Below, piece after piece: positions 1-10,993 of a DNA stretch of 64,000 nucleotides. The translations under genes and the position numbers were made by a program. The stretch's first letter is position 1, and each line of letters starts with the position of its first letter. The notes beneath the pieces are model-generated. The model was not told the DNA's origin. It saw only the letters and a program-made list of their open reading frames with translations, and ran no database searches. Source of the DNA: Talinum fruticosum (taxonomy: Eukaryota > Streptophyta > Magnoliopsida > Caryophyllales > Talinaceae); contig JAITYX010000025.1 of the NCBI GenBank assembly GCA_021018815.1, positions 6,944,001 through 7,008,000 on the forward strand, given 5' to 3'.

Positions 1-1634
1 TTAGTTTTGCTTCTTTTAGTGCCAAGATATCGTGGATTGACCTAGAAACCGGCAGGCTCTCGAGGTGCTCTTTCTATCAACTTTGTACCCATCATAGTCG
101 GCATCCGAGTATCCAGTGAGAGTCGGTTCCGAGTCTCTTGAGTTCCATAGACCTAGATTCCGAGTCCCTGCAAGATATCTAAATATTCTCTTCACCGCAG
201 TGAGATGTGATTCTTTTGGATTAGCTTGAAATCTTACACACGGACATACACTAAACATTATGTATGGCCTACTAGAAGTAAGATATAGCAAAGATCCAAT
301 CATACCTCGATAGAGTTTCTGATCTACTCCTTTGATTGATGGACATAGATGCCATCTTTATCTTGCTTGATTTGTAGACCAAGGAAGAAATTGAGTTCTC
401 TCATCATACTCATTTGAAATTCCTGTCTCATTAACTCGAAAAATCTCGACACAAAATTTCATTAGTAGCTCCAAAGATTATGTCATTATCATAGATCCGA
501 GCAATAAGAAAGTCTTTCCCCTTGGTTTTTATAAAAGAGTCTTGTCAATCTGACCTCTTCCAAAATCATTTTCAACGAAGAAATTGCTCGAGTCTTTCAT
601 ACCAAGCTCTGGGAGCTTGTTTAAAACCAGATAGATATTTTTGCAATTTGAAAACATGATTTGGAAATTCTGAGTTTTCAAATCCAGGGGTTGCTCAACA
701 TAGACTTTCTTTTCAATGAAACCATTAAGGAATGCACATTTAACATCCATTTGATATAATTTAATATTCATGCTAGATGCAAATGCCAATAAGATTCTAA
801 TAGCTTCAATTCCGGCAACAGTGCAAAGGTTTCCCACAATCAATCCCTTCTTCTTGATTGTAACCTTGAACCACAAGTCTAGCCTTATTTCTGACTACCA
901 ACCCACCTTCATCCAGTTTGTTCTTGAAAACCCATTTGGTTCCTATGACTGGGTGGTCACAAGGTCATTTGGTCAAAGTTCGGACTTGGTGTCTTTCGAA
1001 TTGATTGAGTTCCTCTTGCATGGCCTCTACCCATTCAGGTTCATTTAGGGCCTCTAGTGCATTTCTGGGTTGAGTTAATGAAATGAATGCAGTGAATGCA
1101 CATAGATTTTGTAGAGAGGAACGAGTTCTTACCCCACTCGTTGATATCGGACAAGATGTTTTCGAGTGGGTGGCTCGAAGCATACTTGAATGCTCTACCT
1201 GTTCTCTGGTTCACCAGATCCGTAGGTTGAATAGATTGATCTTTACAAGTGTGTTCTGATTGAGCTTGTTCCTCTAATTGACCTTCAACATTCCGAGTTG
1301 GTTCTTGAGTTGTCTCATTCCGAGTCAAGTTGTTCCGAGTCACTTCGTTCGAGTGACTTTGATTTGATTCTTGATGAGCTCATTTTCACCAAGATCATCA
1401 TCTTTGCTGAGCTTCAGGTCTGAAAATGTTGAGTCACTCGGTTTTTCCTATTCAATCTCATCAAAGACAAAGTGGATGCTTTCTTCCACTTTGTTAGTTC
1501 TTTTATAGAAAATACGATATGCTTTACTATGAGATAAATAACCACGAAAAGTACCTTCATCTGACCGAGCATCAAACTTGGTAAGGTGATCCTTACCATT
1601 ATTGTGAACAAAACACTTACACCCAAAGGGTTTG
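1..1634 (-). mobile_element. Truncated SIRE-like Ty1/copia internal region (copy A0)
   Basis: Read on the minus strand this is the 3' two thirds of a copia pol: the end of integrase at 1634, then the linker, RT and the start of RNase H at the window's left edge. It matches the plus-strand pol of copy A1 (about 6220-7920) in order and wording. It stops abruptly at 1634, where the A1 5' LTR begins with TGAAGACTCGG, so A1 most likely inserted into A0. The other half of A0 and its LTRs are not in the window, so the insertion-site duplication cannot be checked. Confidence 0.85.
1..1634 (-). pseudogene. pol: copia pol fragment: integrase C-end, RT, RNase H (decayed)
   Basis: Minus-strand reading gives the integrase C-terminal segment (KPFGCKCFVHNNG, about 1634-1560), a Ser/Thr/Glu-rich linker (about 1440-1050), the RT region with YQMDVKCAFLNGFIE (about 780-700), and an RNase H stretch with SLLYLTSSRP, GYSDAD and DRKSTS (303-16). 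The polymerase motif that should read YVDD reads YDND at about 490-500 because of a small change, so the enzyme is dead as written. Several frames must be joined to follow the protein. This polyprotein normally copies element RNA into DNA inside cytoplasmic particles. Confidence 0.85.
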
Positions 1635-2551
1635 TGAAGACTCGGACACTCGCTCAATACTCTTCCGAGTTGTATAAATGAAATCAGCTATAACAATCTC
1701 ATACCTACAAAGTTTTGATTCCAAGGCCTTCTCTCGTATCTCGAAACTTATTTTAGTAAAATAGTATCTTTTCTAAGTGATACAACTCTTACTTATTATA
1801 TTTCTTGCTTATCCGTAGCGACTCGAAAACCGGTTCTTTGTTCCGAGTCCAAGCATCACTCAGCTTTATCGCAGATTGAATAGACCGAGTATTTCGTCTT
1901 TTCTCACTCGGAATCGACTTGTGGTTATAAGTCATATTTTGTTATAGTCGGTATTTTTAGCTTGTTTCATGCTTAGTCTATATCAAGTTAATCCTCTCCG
2001 ATATTCTTTATTGAACTTGATTCTTCGATGAGACTAAGTCGGATGGAATTCTAAGTATCATGGATATTAGACTCGGAAAATTCCATTTCGTTTCGACTCG
2101 GATAATCGGTTTGTCTATTTATCGTAATTATTTTATTATCTCGTATCTAATCTTGGGCCAAAGTATTTTATACTTTGAGAACCAAAATTGATTTACTTTT
2201 GTAGGTTATTCAATCAAGGATACACTTTTCAAACTACAAAAGTAACCTAGCTCGAACGTCAAATCACCAGCGAGACATGGCTCTTCACCTTCTCTGCTCC
2301 AGGTCCCAGTAGATTGTGTCGGGGCTGTCTGTTTCCAAATCTGGAAAACTAGAACGCCAAGCTTAACGGTGGTTTCCACCTTATCTTTCTAGACACAACT
2401 AATTGTTTTGGGACTTCTACGAAGAGTTAAACCGTTGTCCAACGTTCATATTATAACGGATACTTTCGAGTGACTCGAAAGCTTCTATCAACGGTCACGA
2501 GAGGACTCTCGGTCAGCGAGATGAAGATAACGGCTACTCTGCCTGGTCATC

Positions 2552-2560
2552 TGTAAATAG
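2552..2560 (+). promoter_or_regulatory. LTR TATA-like box, degraded (TGTAAATAG)
   Basis: It lies at the same place as TATAAATAG in the other SIRE-like LTRs (11911, 47720, 54150, 63392), just before the shared AAGCC. Here A is replaced by G at the third base of the usual context, so this LTR promoter is probably weakened. Confidence 0.6.
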
Positions 2561-2750
2561 AAGCCATTTCACAAGACTTGAAGGTTGCCGAACATATTGT
2601 TAATACACATATTTGCTCAAAGTTATTGTATTTACTTCTAATCTTCAACTTACAACTCCCACTCGTAATTCATTACTTTCCGAGTTGTAAGGTCTTGTAC
2701 TCAGTTACAAACTCTTTCTTACATTCTTTGTAAGGTTCCTTGACTAAGTC

Positions 2751-2835
2751 GTAAGGGTTAACTCAGCTTAGTTGTCCCTAGCTGTAAGGGTTAACTCAGC
2801 TTAGTTGTCCCTAGCTGTAAGGGTTATCTCGGCTA
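2751..2835 (+). repeat. 33-bp tandem repeat inside the LTR (about 2.5 units)
   Basis: Units beginning GTAAGGGTTA start at 2751, 2784 and 2817. The corresponding stretch of the 3' LTR (about 12109-12165) has one unit fewer. The unit lies downstream of the TATA box, so it would be in the transcribed leader. Confidence 0.75.
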
Positions 2836-3243
2836 GGAAGTACTAGATCGAGATAAGGGAATTTCTGAGTCTAGGAAAACTTGTATAGAGTTGTCTAAGG
2901 GAGCAACTCGGGTTCGGTCAGTTCACGGTATTTTGTGGACTCAAAATAGTGAATTTGACTTCGTGTCTAGATTGGCACGGTCCGTGGTTTTCTCGCCCCG
3001 GGAGGGTTTCCACGTAATCTCTAAGTGTTATCTTTCCGAGTTCATTCTAGACTCGGACAGTTTTACGACTCTTGCTCATTCACGCTAATAGCCTTCCGAG
3101 TTAAATCTTTTATGACCCAGTTGATAGACTTAGAATCTGTCTCTGTCTTGTTTTTAACGGAAGAGCTAAAGTTTCCACAAAAACTTCTATCACCCTATTC
3201 ACCCCCTCTAGGGTGACTCAAACTCTCCCGAGCAAACCTTCAA

Positions 3244-3256
3244 TTGGTATCGAGCC
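3244..3256 (+). other. Primer-binding site for initiator Met-tRNA (variant)
   Basis: TTGGTATCGAGCC follows the LTR end by one base. The usual plant copia site reads TGGTATCAGAGCC, complementary to the 3' end of initiator Met-tRNA. Here CAGAG reads CGAG, one base short. Copies A2 and A3 read TTGGTATCAAAGCC. Confidence 0.8.
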
Positions 3257-3301
3257 TAGCCTTTCGGAAAGGATCTAACAATCCAAAGGTTTAAAGATCA
3301 A

Positions 3302-5140
3302 ATGGCTCAGAACACCGGAGAGTTCGACGAAGGAAGATCTTCCAACGAGGCAACCAAAATTCAAAGGATCAAACTTTGGGCACTAGAAGAAGCTTATGGA
3401 ATGTTTTCTTATGGATCATAATGATGAGGTATGGGAAATCATACAACAAGGAAACTACATTCCAATGAAGACAGATTAATTCATAATCCTTCCCAAGACA
3501 AAGGCTGAGTTCGCACCAGGAGAAGCAGAGAAGTTCGAAAGAACTTCAAAGCAATGAACATCCTTATGTGCACCATATGCTCGGAAGAATATAATCGAGT
3601 CTCTGCCTGTGACTCTGCTAAAGAGGTGTGGGATACTTTAGTTAACACCTACGAACGTACAAGTCGGGTAAGACAAGCGAAGATCGGTCGGTATCTTCAT
3701 AAATATGAGCTTTTCAAAATGGAGCCAGAGGAGAACATTACTCGGATGTTCATTCGCTTCACTGAGATTACCAATAATCTCAAATCTTTGGGAAAGAAAA
3801 TTTCCCATGAAGAAATGTGCCTGGAAAATTCGAGAAGCCTACCCAAGAGACGATGGGGTCCGAAGGTGACTTGCCATAGAGGAGGCTCGGAACCTTTCAC
3901 TCTTAAAGCCGGACGAGCTCATCGAAAGCTTGTAACTCACGAGATCCATCTAGAAGAAGAGGATGCTGAGGGCGTACCAAAAGAAACTTAGCACTGAAAG
4001 CCTCGGAATCCAAAGAAGCAAATCTAAGCTCTTCGACTCGGAAGACGATCCCATGACACTCATTGCAAGAGGCTTCAAGAGAATGATGAAGCACAAAAGA
4101 TGGGACAAAAGGCCAAAAGAGGAATTCTACAAGAAAGATAAGAAAGACGAAAAGGTAAGTTTACTTCCCCATCTAAATTTTCTTTGACTAAGAATTCTGG
4201 TTGTTTCGAATGTGGCGAGCAAAGACCACATAGTCAAGGACTCGTCCAAAAGGAAAAGGGACAGAAAGAAGAAGAAAGCCATGATGGCAACATGGAGCGA
4301 TGAGGATTCATCGGAAGATGATGAGGACTCGGATGACTCGAAATGTCTGCTGGCAATTTCGATTCGAAGCTGAACAGGAGTTAGACTCGGACTCGGACAA
4401 TGAGGAAACAAATCCTCGGGAGGTAATCGAATACTTTCTTAAATTCTCCAAAGTTGATTTAGCTAAGTATATTTTTACTTTGGAAGAAAAGTCCAATTCT
4501 AATTCTTCTCAATTCAAAGAACAACTTGAGTTAATCACTTCGAGAGCACTTCTTTGAAAATTGAATTAGAAAACCCGAGACTCTCATTCGAGAGAACTCA
4601 AGACTATTGCTCAATCTAATGAGGCCGATTACGAGCTGCTCGGGAATGAAAATGAGCAACTAAAAAGGAAGCTCACTGAGTCTCAAGATCTGGTTTTAAA
4701 GTTTACTCAAGGTCGAAGAACCTTGACATGCTCTTAGGATCACAATGTGTCTCTTTTCGAAAAGAAGGTCTTGGTTTCAACAAAGAGGAAGAATCTAATT
4801 CCTACTCGGAATTGTTCAAAAGGATTCCAGAATAGTAAAGTTCGGGAAAGCTGAGCACGGTCCTATTCACATAAATGAAAGGAGGACTAAGCCCAGAATT
4901 ATTTACAAAAAGAAACCATTCTCTCCTGTTTCAAATGGAAAGGTTTTCAAAAAGAAAGAGACACGGACTCGGTTCTCGAGAGGAAGACTCGAGAATCGAC
5001 AAAACCCAAAGTCATTCAAATGCGGGTTCCGAAACACCTTCTTCCTCGAAAAGGACCACGAGTAAGGAATGTTACTTGGGTTCGTTAGAGGAAGTGAGAA
5101 GGGTTAGATTCTTTCTGTTTTTGCAGGTCACTTAGAAAAG
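3302..5140 (+). pseudogene. gag: copia gag (capsid and nucleocapsid), frameshifted
   Basis: The ATG at 3302 gives MAQNTGEFDEGRSSN, the same start as in A2 and A3. A UBN2-type gag core is readable at 3554-3850 (AKEVWDTLVNTYE, ENITRMFIRFTEI, NNLKSLGKKISHEEM). A CCHC zinc knuckle follows at about 4200-4246, but a small indel destroys its second half. An acidic/lysine-rich segment (about 4250-4350) and a coiled-coil-like Glu/Lys/Leu region (about 4430-4720) come next. Gag would form the virus-like particle and bind element RNA. At least four frame changes or stops interrupt it, including stops near 3420 and 3480. Confidence 0.8.
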
Positions 5141-5144
5141 ATCA

Positions 5145-6420
5145 AAAGGACATTGGTACCTGGACAGCGGATGTTCACGACACATGTCGGGTGACCAAGG
5201 ACTCTTTTCGAGCTAGAATCATACAAAGGAGGAAAAGTGACTTTTGGAGATGACAGCAAAGGCAAGATAGTGGGTTTTGGCAAGATTGGAAATGGAAACA
5301 ATCTGGTGAGCCCAGTCTACCTTGTCAGAGGACTAAAATACAATCCGCTTAGCATCTCCCGGCTATGCGACAAAGGTCGGGAGGTAAGATTCACTCAATC
5401 TATGTGCTACATCTCGGATGAGACCACCGAAGAGATAAAGCTCTCGGGTAAGAGATCCGGTAACACTTATATCATTCCTCTTTCGACCCAAGCCAGAATT
5501 TATCCCGCTTAAAAGCATCTCTTCATGATGATTCATGGTCTTGGCATCGTAGATTAGGTCATATTAGCATGCATACTATCAAAAAGCTGGCATCTCATGG
5601 TTTGGTTAGAGGTTTACCTAAGCGTGTCTTTGAGAAAGACAAAGTTTGTGAAGCATGTATAAGGGGAAACAGGTCGGATCCTCTTTCAAATCTCTCAAGA
5701 CTGTTTCGACATCAAAGGTGCTTGAACTGCTACATATGGATCTATGTGATGAAATCCCAAGTAAAGAGCCTCGGAGGTAAATCCTACATTTTTGTCATTA
5801 TTAATGACTTTTCAAGATTTACCTGGGTGTGTTTTCTCAAGCATAAAAATGAAGCCTTCAAGGAGTTCAGCAAGCTCCGTAGAAAGATTCAAGTTAAGTC
5901 TCGGACTCGGATTCAAAAGATTCGAACGGACCATGGAAGGGAGTTCAACTACTCGGAATTCTCGGAGTTCCGCGATCGGAATGGAATCTCTCACAACTTC
6001 TCATCACCAAGAACTCCTCAACAAAATAGAGTAGTAGAGAGAAAAACAGAACCTTAAAGAAATAGCAAGGACGATGATGATTGAACACAATTTGCCCTAC
6101 TATTTACGGGCCGAGGCAGTCAACACAGACTAACTACACTTTGAACAGATGCCTCATCGGACCCATTCTGAAGAAAACACCCTACGAGCTCTACAAAGGG
6201 AAGAAGCCAAACATCTCATACTTTAAGCCCTTTGGTTGCAAGTGTTTTATTCACAATAATGGTAAGAATCACCTGACCAAGTTTGATGCTAGGTCGGATG
6301 AAGGTACTTTTCTAGGTTACTCTTCTTATAGTAAAGCTTATCGTGTCTTTAACAAAAGAACTAACAAAGTGGACGAAAGCATCCACGTAGTGTTTGATGA
6401 GTGTGAACAGGAGAAGCCAA
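5145..6420 (+). pseudogene. pol: copia pol, first half: protease and integrase
   Basis: The aspartic protease active site is visible as WYLDSGCSRHMSGD (about 5155-5200), followed by protease body to 5510. The GAG-pre-integrase zinc motif is at about 5540-5670 (WHRRLGHIS ... CEACIRG). The integrase core runs 5710-6050, with FSRFTWV, IRTDHGREF and RTPQQNRVVERK; the last glutamate of the DDE triad (in VVER) is retained. The integrase C-terminal motif KPFGCKCFIHNNG is at 6221-6260. Frameshifts occur near 5740 and 6055. Protease cuts the polyprotein and integrase inserts the cDNA. Confidence 0.85.
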
Positions 6421-8292
6421 GTGAATTATCATACTCGAACCGAAGCTTAGTAGAGATGATGATGAAGCCGAGATTACTAAGACTCGGACTCAACTCTGCT
6501 CAAATTGAGGCCACTCGGAACGAGGAAACTCGGAATGCGACAACTCAAGAGCTCACTCGGAACGAACAGGCCAATGAAGAAGATCACTCGGAACAAGATC
6601 AAGTGGTTCAACCCACAAACCTGGTGAATCAAAGAACTGGTAAAGCATTCAAATTTACTTCCAGTCATCCCCAAGAAAACATCATTTCGATATCAACAAG
6701 TAGGGTAAGAACTCGTTCCTCTCTACATAATCTATGTGCATTCACTGCATTCATTTCATTAACTCGAACCCAAAAATGCACTAGAGGCCCTTAATGAACC
6801 TGAATGGGTAGAAGCCATGCAAGAGGAACTCAATCAATTCGAGAGAAACCAAGTCCGGACTCGACCAACCGACCTTTTGACCACCCAGTTATAGGAACCA
6901 AATGGGTTTTCAAAAACAAAGCTGGATGAGGAGGGTGTAATAGTAAAAATAAGGCTAGACTTGTGGCTCAGGGATATAATCAAGAAGAAGGAATTGATTG
7001 TGGGGAAACCTTTGCACCTGTAGCTGAATTGAAGCCATTAGAATATCTGTTGGCATTTGCATCCAGCATGCATATTAAATTATATCAAATGGATGTTAAG
7101 TGTGCGTTTCTCAATGGTTTTATTGAAGAAGAAGTCTATGTCAAGCAACCTCCTGGTTTTGAAAACTCAGAATTTCCAAATCATGTTTTTAAACTTCAAA
7201 AGGCTCTCTATGGTCTTAAACAAGCACCTCGAGCTTGGTATGAAAGACTGAGTAGCTTCTTGGTTCAAAATGATTTTAAAAGAGGTCGGATCGACAAGAC
7301 TCTCTTCATAAAGACCAAGGGAAAGATTTCCTTATTGTTCAAATCTATGTTGATGATATTATTTTCGGTGCTACTAATGAGTTTACGTATCGAGAATTTT
7401 CCGAGTTGATGAGTCAAGAGTTCTAAATGAGTATGATGGGAGAACTCAATTTCTTCCTTGGGTTACAAATCAAACAAGACAAAGATGGAATCTTTGTTCA
7501 TCAATCTAAGTATACCAAGCAATTGTTGAAGTAATACAAACTTCAAGATGCAAAGCACGCATCTACACCCATGAGCAACGACGATAAAGCTTGACTCGGA
7601 CGAGAAAGGTAAAGCGATAGATCGAAACTCTATCGAGGTATGATTGGATCTTTACTATATCTTACTTCTAGCAGGCCGGATATAATGTTCATTGTTTGTC
7701 TATGCGCAAGATTTCAAGCTAATCCAAAAGAATCATATCTCACTACGGTGAAGAGAATATTCGAGATATCTTGCGGGCACTCGGAATTTAGGCCTATGGT
7801 ATTCCGGAGACTCGAACTAACTCTTACTTGGATACTCGAGACGCGGACTACGCAGGATACAAAGTTGATCGAAAGAGCACATCCGGAGCTTGCCAATTTC
7901 TAGGTCAATCCCTAATATCTTGGCCCTCAAAGAAGCGGAACTCGGTAGCTCTATCAACTGTTGAAGCTGAGTATATTGCCACCTGGAGCTTGTTGCGCTC
8001 GGATTCTTTGGATAAAGCAACACTTGAGAGATCTTGGACTATCATTCAAATCAGTACCTATCAAGTGTGACAACCAAAGCGCAATTAGCATCACCAAGAA
8101 CCCTGTCCAGGCATTCGAAAATAAAGCATATCGAGGTCGAGATATCACTTCCTACGCGATCACTCGGAAAAAGGTGATATTGAACTTGAGTTCATTCCTA
8201 CTAATCTTCAATTAGCTGATATCTTTACTAAGCCTCTTGGTGAAGATCGGTTTTGCTTTATTCGGAATGAGCTTGGTATGTTAAATGCTTAA
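6420..8292 (+). pseudogene. pol: copia pol, second half: linker, reverse transcriptase, RNase H
   Basis: After a Thr/Glu-rich linker (6420-6780) comes RT: GTKWVFKNK near 6897, ARLVAQGYNQEEGIDCGETFAPVAE (6955-7030), YQMDVKCAFLNGFIEEEVYV (7083-7140) and [12 protein letters not shown] (7210-7245). The catalytic YVDD is at 7346-7357 but in a frame shifted from the upstream RT. RNase H follows with LYLTSSRPD (about 7655), DADYAGYKVDRKSTSGA (7835-7890), EAEYIA (about 7970) and the end ELGMLNA with stop at 8290-8292. Stops and indels lie near 7410, 7530, 7770 and 8010. Start to stop order matches A3. Confidence 0.87.
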
Positions 8293-8926
8293 TTATATGC
8301 TATTCTTATTCATTGCATAATTCTATGTTATGTGATTTCACCGTTAATAACCATTAGCTCGGTTGATTCGGTGATACTTGGGTTGATAGTTATTTCGCGT
8401 TTCTAAGTCACTCGAAACCTATCCGAGTCAAACTTAGACGTAGAGAAACTTGGACTTCAAATTTTCTAAAACAATCTCTAGAACAGTGGAGAGTTTCATA
8501 TCATATTTTCAAAATTTTTCTCTCTCTCTCCTTCGAGCGCTGCGATCGGATATTAGCCGTGGATTTTTAACAGTTGGAATCTTAACCGTTCAAGAGAACC
8601 GTCACACCGGTCTTTGGTGACCGATGGACAAGCCGAGTCGAACGGAGTTATACTTAACGGATAGTTGACGGGCGCGCTTATTTTCTATAAATAGCGTCTA
8701 TTCATCTTCGTCTCGGTACTCTAAAATCCATCTCTCTCAAACGAAAACTCTCGCGGAAGATTACTACGTGAACAATCATCCTTGAACGTCCGCAAGCGTC
8801 GAAGAAGCCCTCTCTCGTAAGTTTCGACTTGCTCTCATCTCTTTCTTCTACATTTTCTTTTCTTCTATTCTACATCTCCTTCTCTTTCCTACTCGAAAAG
8901 CTTCATCGTTCCTTCCTTCTCTCAAA
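8293..8926 (+). promoter_or_regulatory. Spacer between pol and third ORF, with internal promoter-like leader
   Basis: This non-coding stretch separates the pol stop from the next ATG. It contains a CT-rich patch (8516-8540), a TATA box at 8686, and a pyrimidine-rich 5' leader before the ATG. The same layout recurs in A2 and A3 and, degraded, in family B. This suggests that the third ORF is transcribed from its own promoter. Confidence 0.5.
8686..8694 (+). promoter_or_regulatory. Internal TATA box upstream of third ORF (A1)
   Basis: TATAAATAG followed by CGTCTATTCATC lies 241 bp upstream of the ORF3 ATG. It is conserved at 51926 (A2) and 60193 (A3), and appears as TATAATTAG at 32559 (B). Confidence 0.55.
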
Positions 8927-10560
8927 ATGCCTAAAAGAGGAAACCATCGCGACTTCCGGGTCTCCTCCTCTTCCAAAAAGCCTCGCACCAATAAGCCGTA
9001 AAGCCCAACCCCTTCCAAACCCATTGTCACCCAAGCACCTTGTGTTGGACGACAAGTTCTTTCCTACAACCAAATTTTCTTGGTTGTCCCACATTCAAAC
9101 CACCGAAGCATACAACTTTATGTGCTTCAGCGAGTTCATCTATCCCGAACTCGTTTTGAGTTCTACACTCACCTCACCCACTCCGAAAATGTTCTAACCT
9201 CTAGGGTTCGAACATAACCGTTCGTCTAAACACCTCTCTCCTCCACCGCCTGTTTAAGGTCTCCTCTCTTTTCTTGAACAGCAACCCCATTCCTTTCACT
9301 GAAGTCGCCGATGACTTCTTTGAAAAATACGCGAAAGAATTCCCCGAGTCCCGGAAAAACTTTTACGTGACTCGGTTGAAGTCGAAGCTCGACTTCGTGC
9401 TTTACGCTCATGAGAACCTTTTTCTCACGAGCATTCCAGCAAGGAGAACCCCAACTCCAAGCATCTCAAAGCTCTCTTCAACATCCTTGAGGGATACGAA
9501 GTAGACCTCTTCCCCTCCATCATTGAGTAGATGGCCGCTGTGCCAGCTCAACTCCAGATCCAAGAAGAACACCTCCCTTCATTTCGGTGCTCTTCGACCT
9601 TTGTTTTCAAACAATTCCAAGTTCTTCTCCCCTCGGACCCAAACGCCGTGTGCCGAGGCTGCCGTTGTTGTCGGCAAGAAGGAACTGCAGGGGTACGGAT
9701 ACCGGAAACCGACCACGGTGTCCGGGTTCACAACTCGAGGCCGAGGCCTCCTTCTCCACCTCGGACTCGGAAATCAACTCCTCTCTCTCTCCCTTCTCCA
9801 AATGGTGGTGCCTCCACCTCGGGTGCCTCCAAATCTCTCTCTGTTCTCTTGTCCCCGTTTTTATGGACAAGATCGGCTCTATGTCCTCCGATTTCGGAGA
9901 CATGCTCCGAGCTTTCAAATCTGTTCTCCAAAATCGACCATCAACCAAAATACTCGGTCAATCCCAAATCCGAGAAGCAGCGAGTCTCTAGTTCTTGAGA
10001 TGAGGGAACTGGTAAAGGAGCAGAAGGAGTTGGTCGAGCTCCTTAGAGAGAGACGGTCCAAGGCGGCTCAAGACCATGATAACTAAGACGCATCGAAGCG
10101 TCTTGGAGCCCAGGTCCGACCTCCTTGGACAACGGGGATGAAGAAGAAGAAGCTGCAGACGCCGAGGAACTCCGCGGCCGAGGCGAGTCCTTCCGGGCAA
10201 GGAGAGGATCACCAAGAAGAAGCGAGTGGGAACTAGCGAGGGTCGGCTGCTCCACAAGCTCAAATAGTTGTACTCGGCTCGAGACGGCGATGCAGGTGGG
10301 TCGAAGACCTCGCTACTCCAGCGAGGTCGGACGGAGCAGCCCCTCCAGCTACTAAGGTTCCAAGGGAAGAACCCCTCGATCCACTCACTCCGGGTCGGCC
10401 ACTCGGAGCTGAGCCCCTAACGATAATCCCGGTTCTCCCTTCGCCTCGCTCAAGCACATCGTCAAGATCATATCGGTGCTGGCGAACCTTCGCTCCCTTC
10501 GCCTCCACTCGAAATCTCCCTCTCCCTCTTAGGCGCCATGCACCGAGTCACAATTCCTCG
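8927..10560 (+). pseudogene. Third ORF of SIRE-like copia, start MPKRG (frameshifted)
   Basis: The start MPKRGNH is shared with A2 (52214) and A3 (60445), and MPRRG in B. The readable parts are a segment with FFPTTKFSWLSHIQT and CFSEFIYPEL (9055-9150), a second with FLNSNPIPFTEVADDFFEKYAKEFP (9273-9345), then YEVDLFPSIIE (about 9495-9530), a Ser/Pro/Thr-rich middle (9600-9860), and a Leu/Glu/Arg coiled-coil (about 9985-10085) followed by a Ser/Arg-rich tail. The order resembles the putative plant transposon protein domain (Transposase_32), not a membrane glycoprotein: I see no signal peptide or transmembrane helix. In SIRE elements this position is often called env-like. Function unknown. Several frameshifts. 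Confidence 0.6.
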
Positions 10561-10980
10561 ATCCGCGCGAGTCTTCTTCTTTCGAAATTTTTTTCTTTCT
10601 TTTGTCCGGACATCTAAGTTGTACTACTTGCTCTTTTCTTCCCTTCTTTTTCTTGATTGTTTTTCTTTGAAAGGCAAGGGGGAGAAATAGAAAAATAGAG
10701 TTAGAAAAACTTGTTGTCTTGTTTAGGGGAGTTTTTCCGCCCTTTTGAATTTTAATAGATTAATACATTTCATTATTAACTTCGAGTTCATTATTGCTAG
10801 CATGTCTTTTCTCGGTTAATGTTAATTACTTAAAGCTTACTTTTTTTTTTTTGCTCCGATATATTAAGTATTGCTCGATCCATTGAGTATGTCTTGCTCA
10901 TCTCATCTCATGCGCAAACCACTCGGAATCAAATTTTTTTACTAACAAAGTTTCTGTTTAAGTATGGAATGCCTTTCATC
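10561..10980 (+). other. 3' untranslated region of copia A1
   Basis: T-rich non-coding sequence between the third ORF and the polypurine tract. It contains the conserved stretch GTTTAGGGGAGT (about 10721) that also occurs in A3 (about 62232) and in both B copies (about 29633 and 34382). No gene is visible. Confidence 0.7.
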
Positions 10981-10992
10981 AAAAGGGAGAGA
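10981..10992 (+). other. Polypurine tract of copia A1
   Basis: AAAAGGGAGAGA lies directly before the 3' LTR start (TGAAGACTCGG at 10994). It would prime plus-strand DNA synthesis. Confidence 0.8.
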
Positions 10993-10993
10993 T

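Larger units (their letters stand above)
1635..3242 (+). repeat. 5' LTR of copia A1
   Basis: Begins TGAAGACTCGG and ends AAACCTTCA immediately before the primer-binding site. It matches the sequence from 10994 onward until that copy is cut at 12340, and more loosely the LTRs at 46800, 53228 and 62467. It holds the element promoter: a TATA-like box at 2552 and the R/U5 region after it. It contains three copies of a 33-bp unit (2751, 2784, 2817) where the other LTRs have two. Confidence 0.9.

Noticed and set aside
9607..10508. Several minus-strand open frames of 60-110 codons across the third ORF of A1 (and the like at 61072-61769 in A3)
   Set aside because: They are shadows of the Ser/Pro/Arg-rich third ORF. 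The plus frame has the conserved MPKRG start and matches four copies.
8927..10560. Calling the third ORF a retroviral-type envelope
   Set aside because: No signal peptide, furin-like site or transmembrane helix is visible. Position after RNase H alone is not enough.
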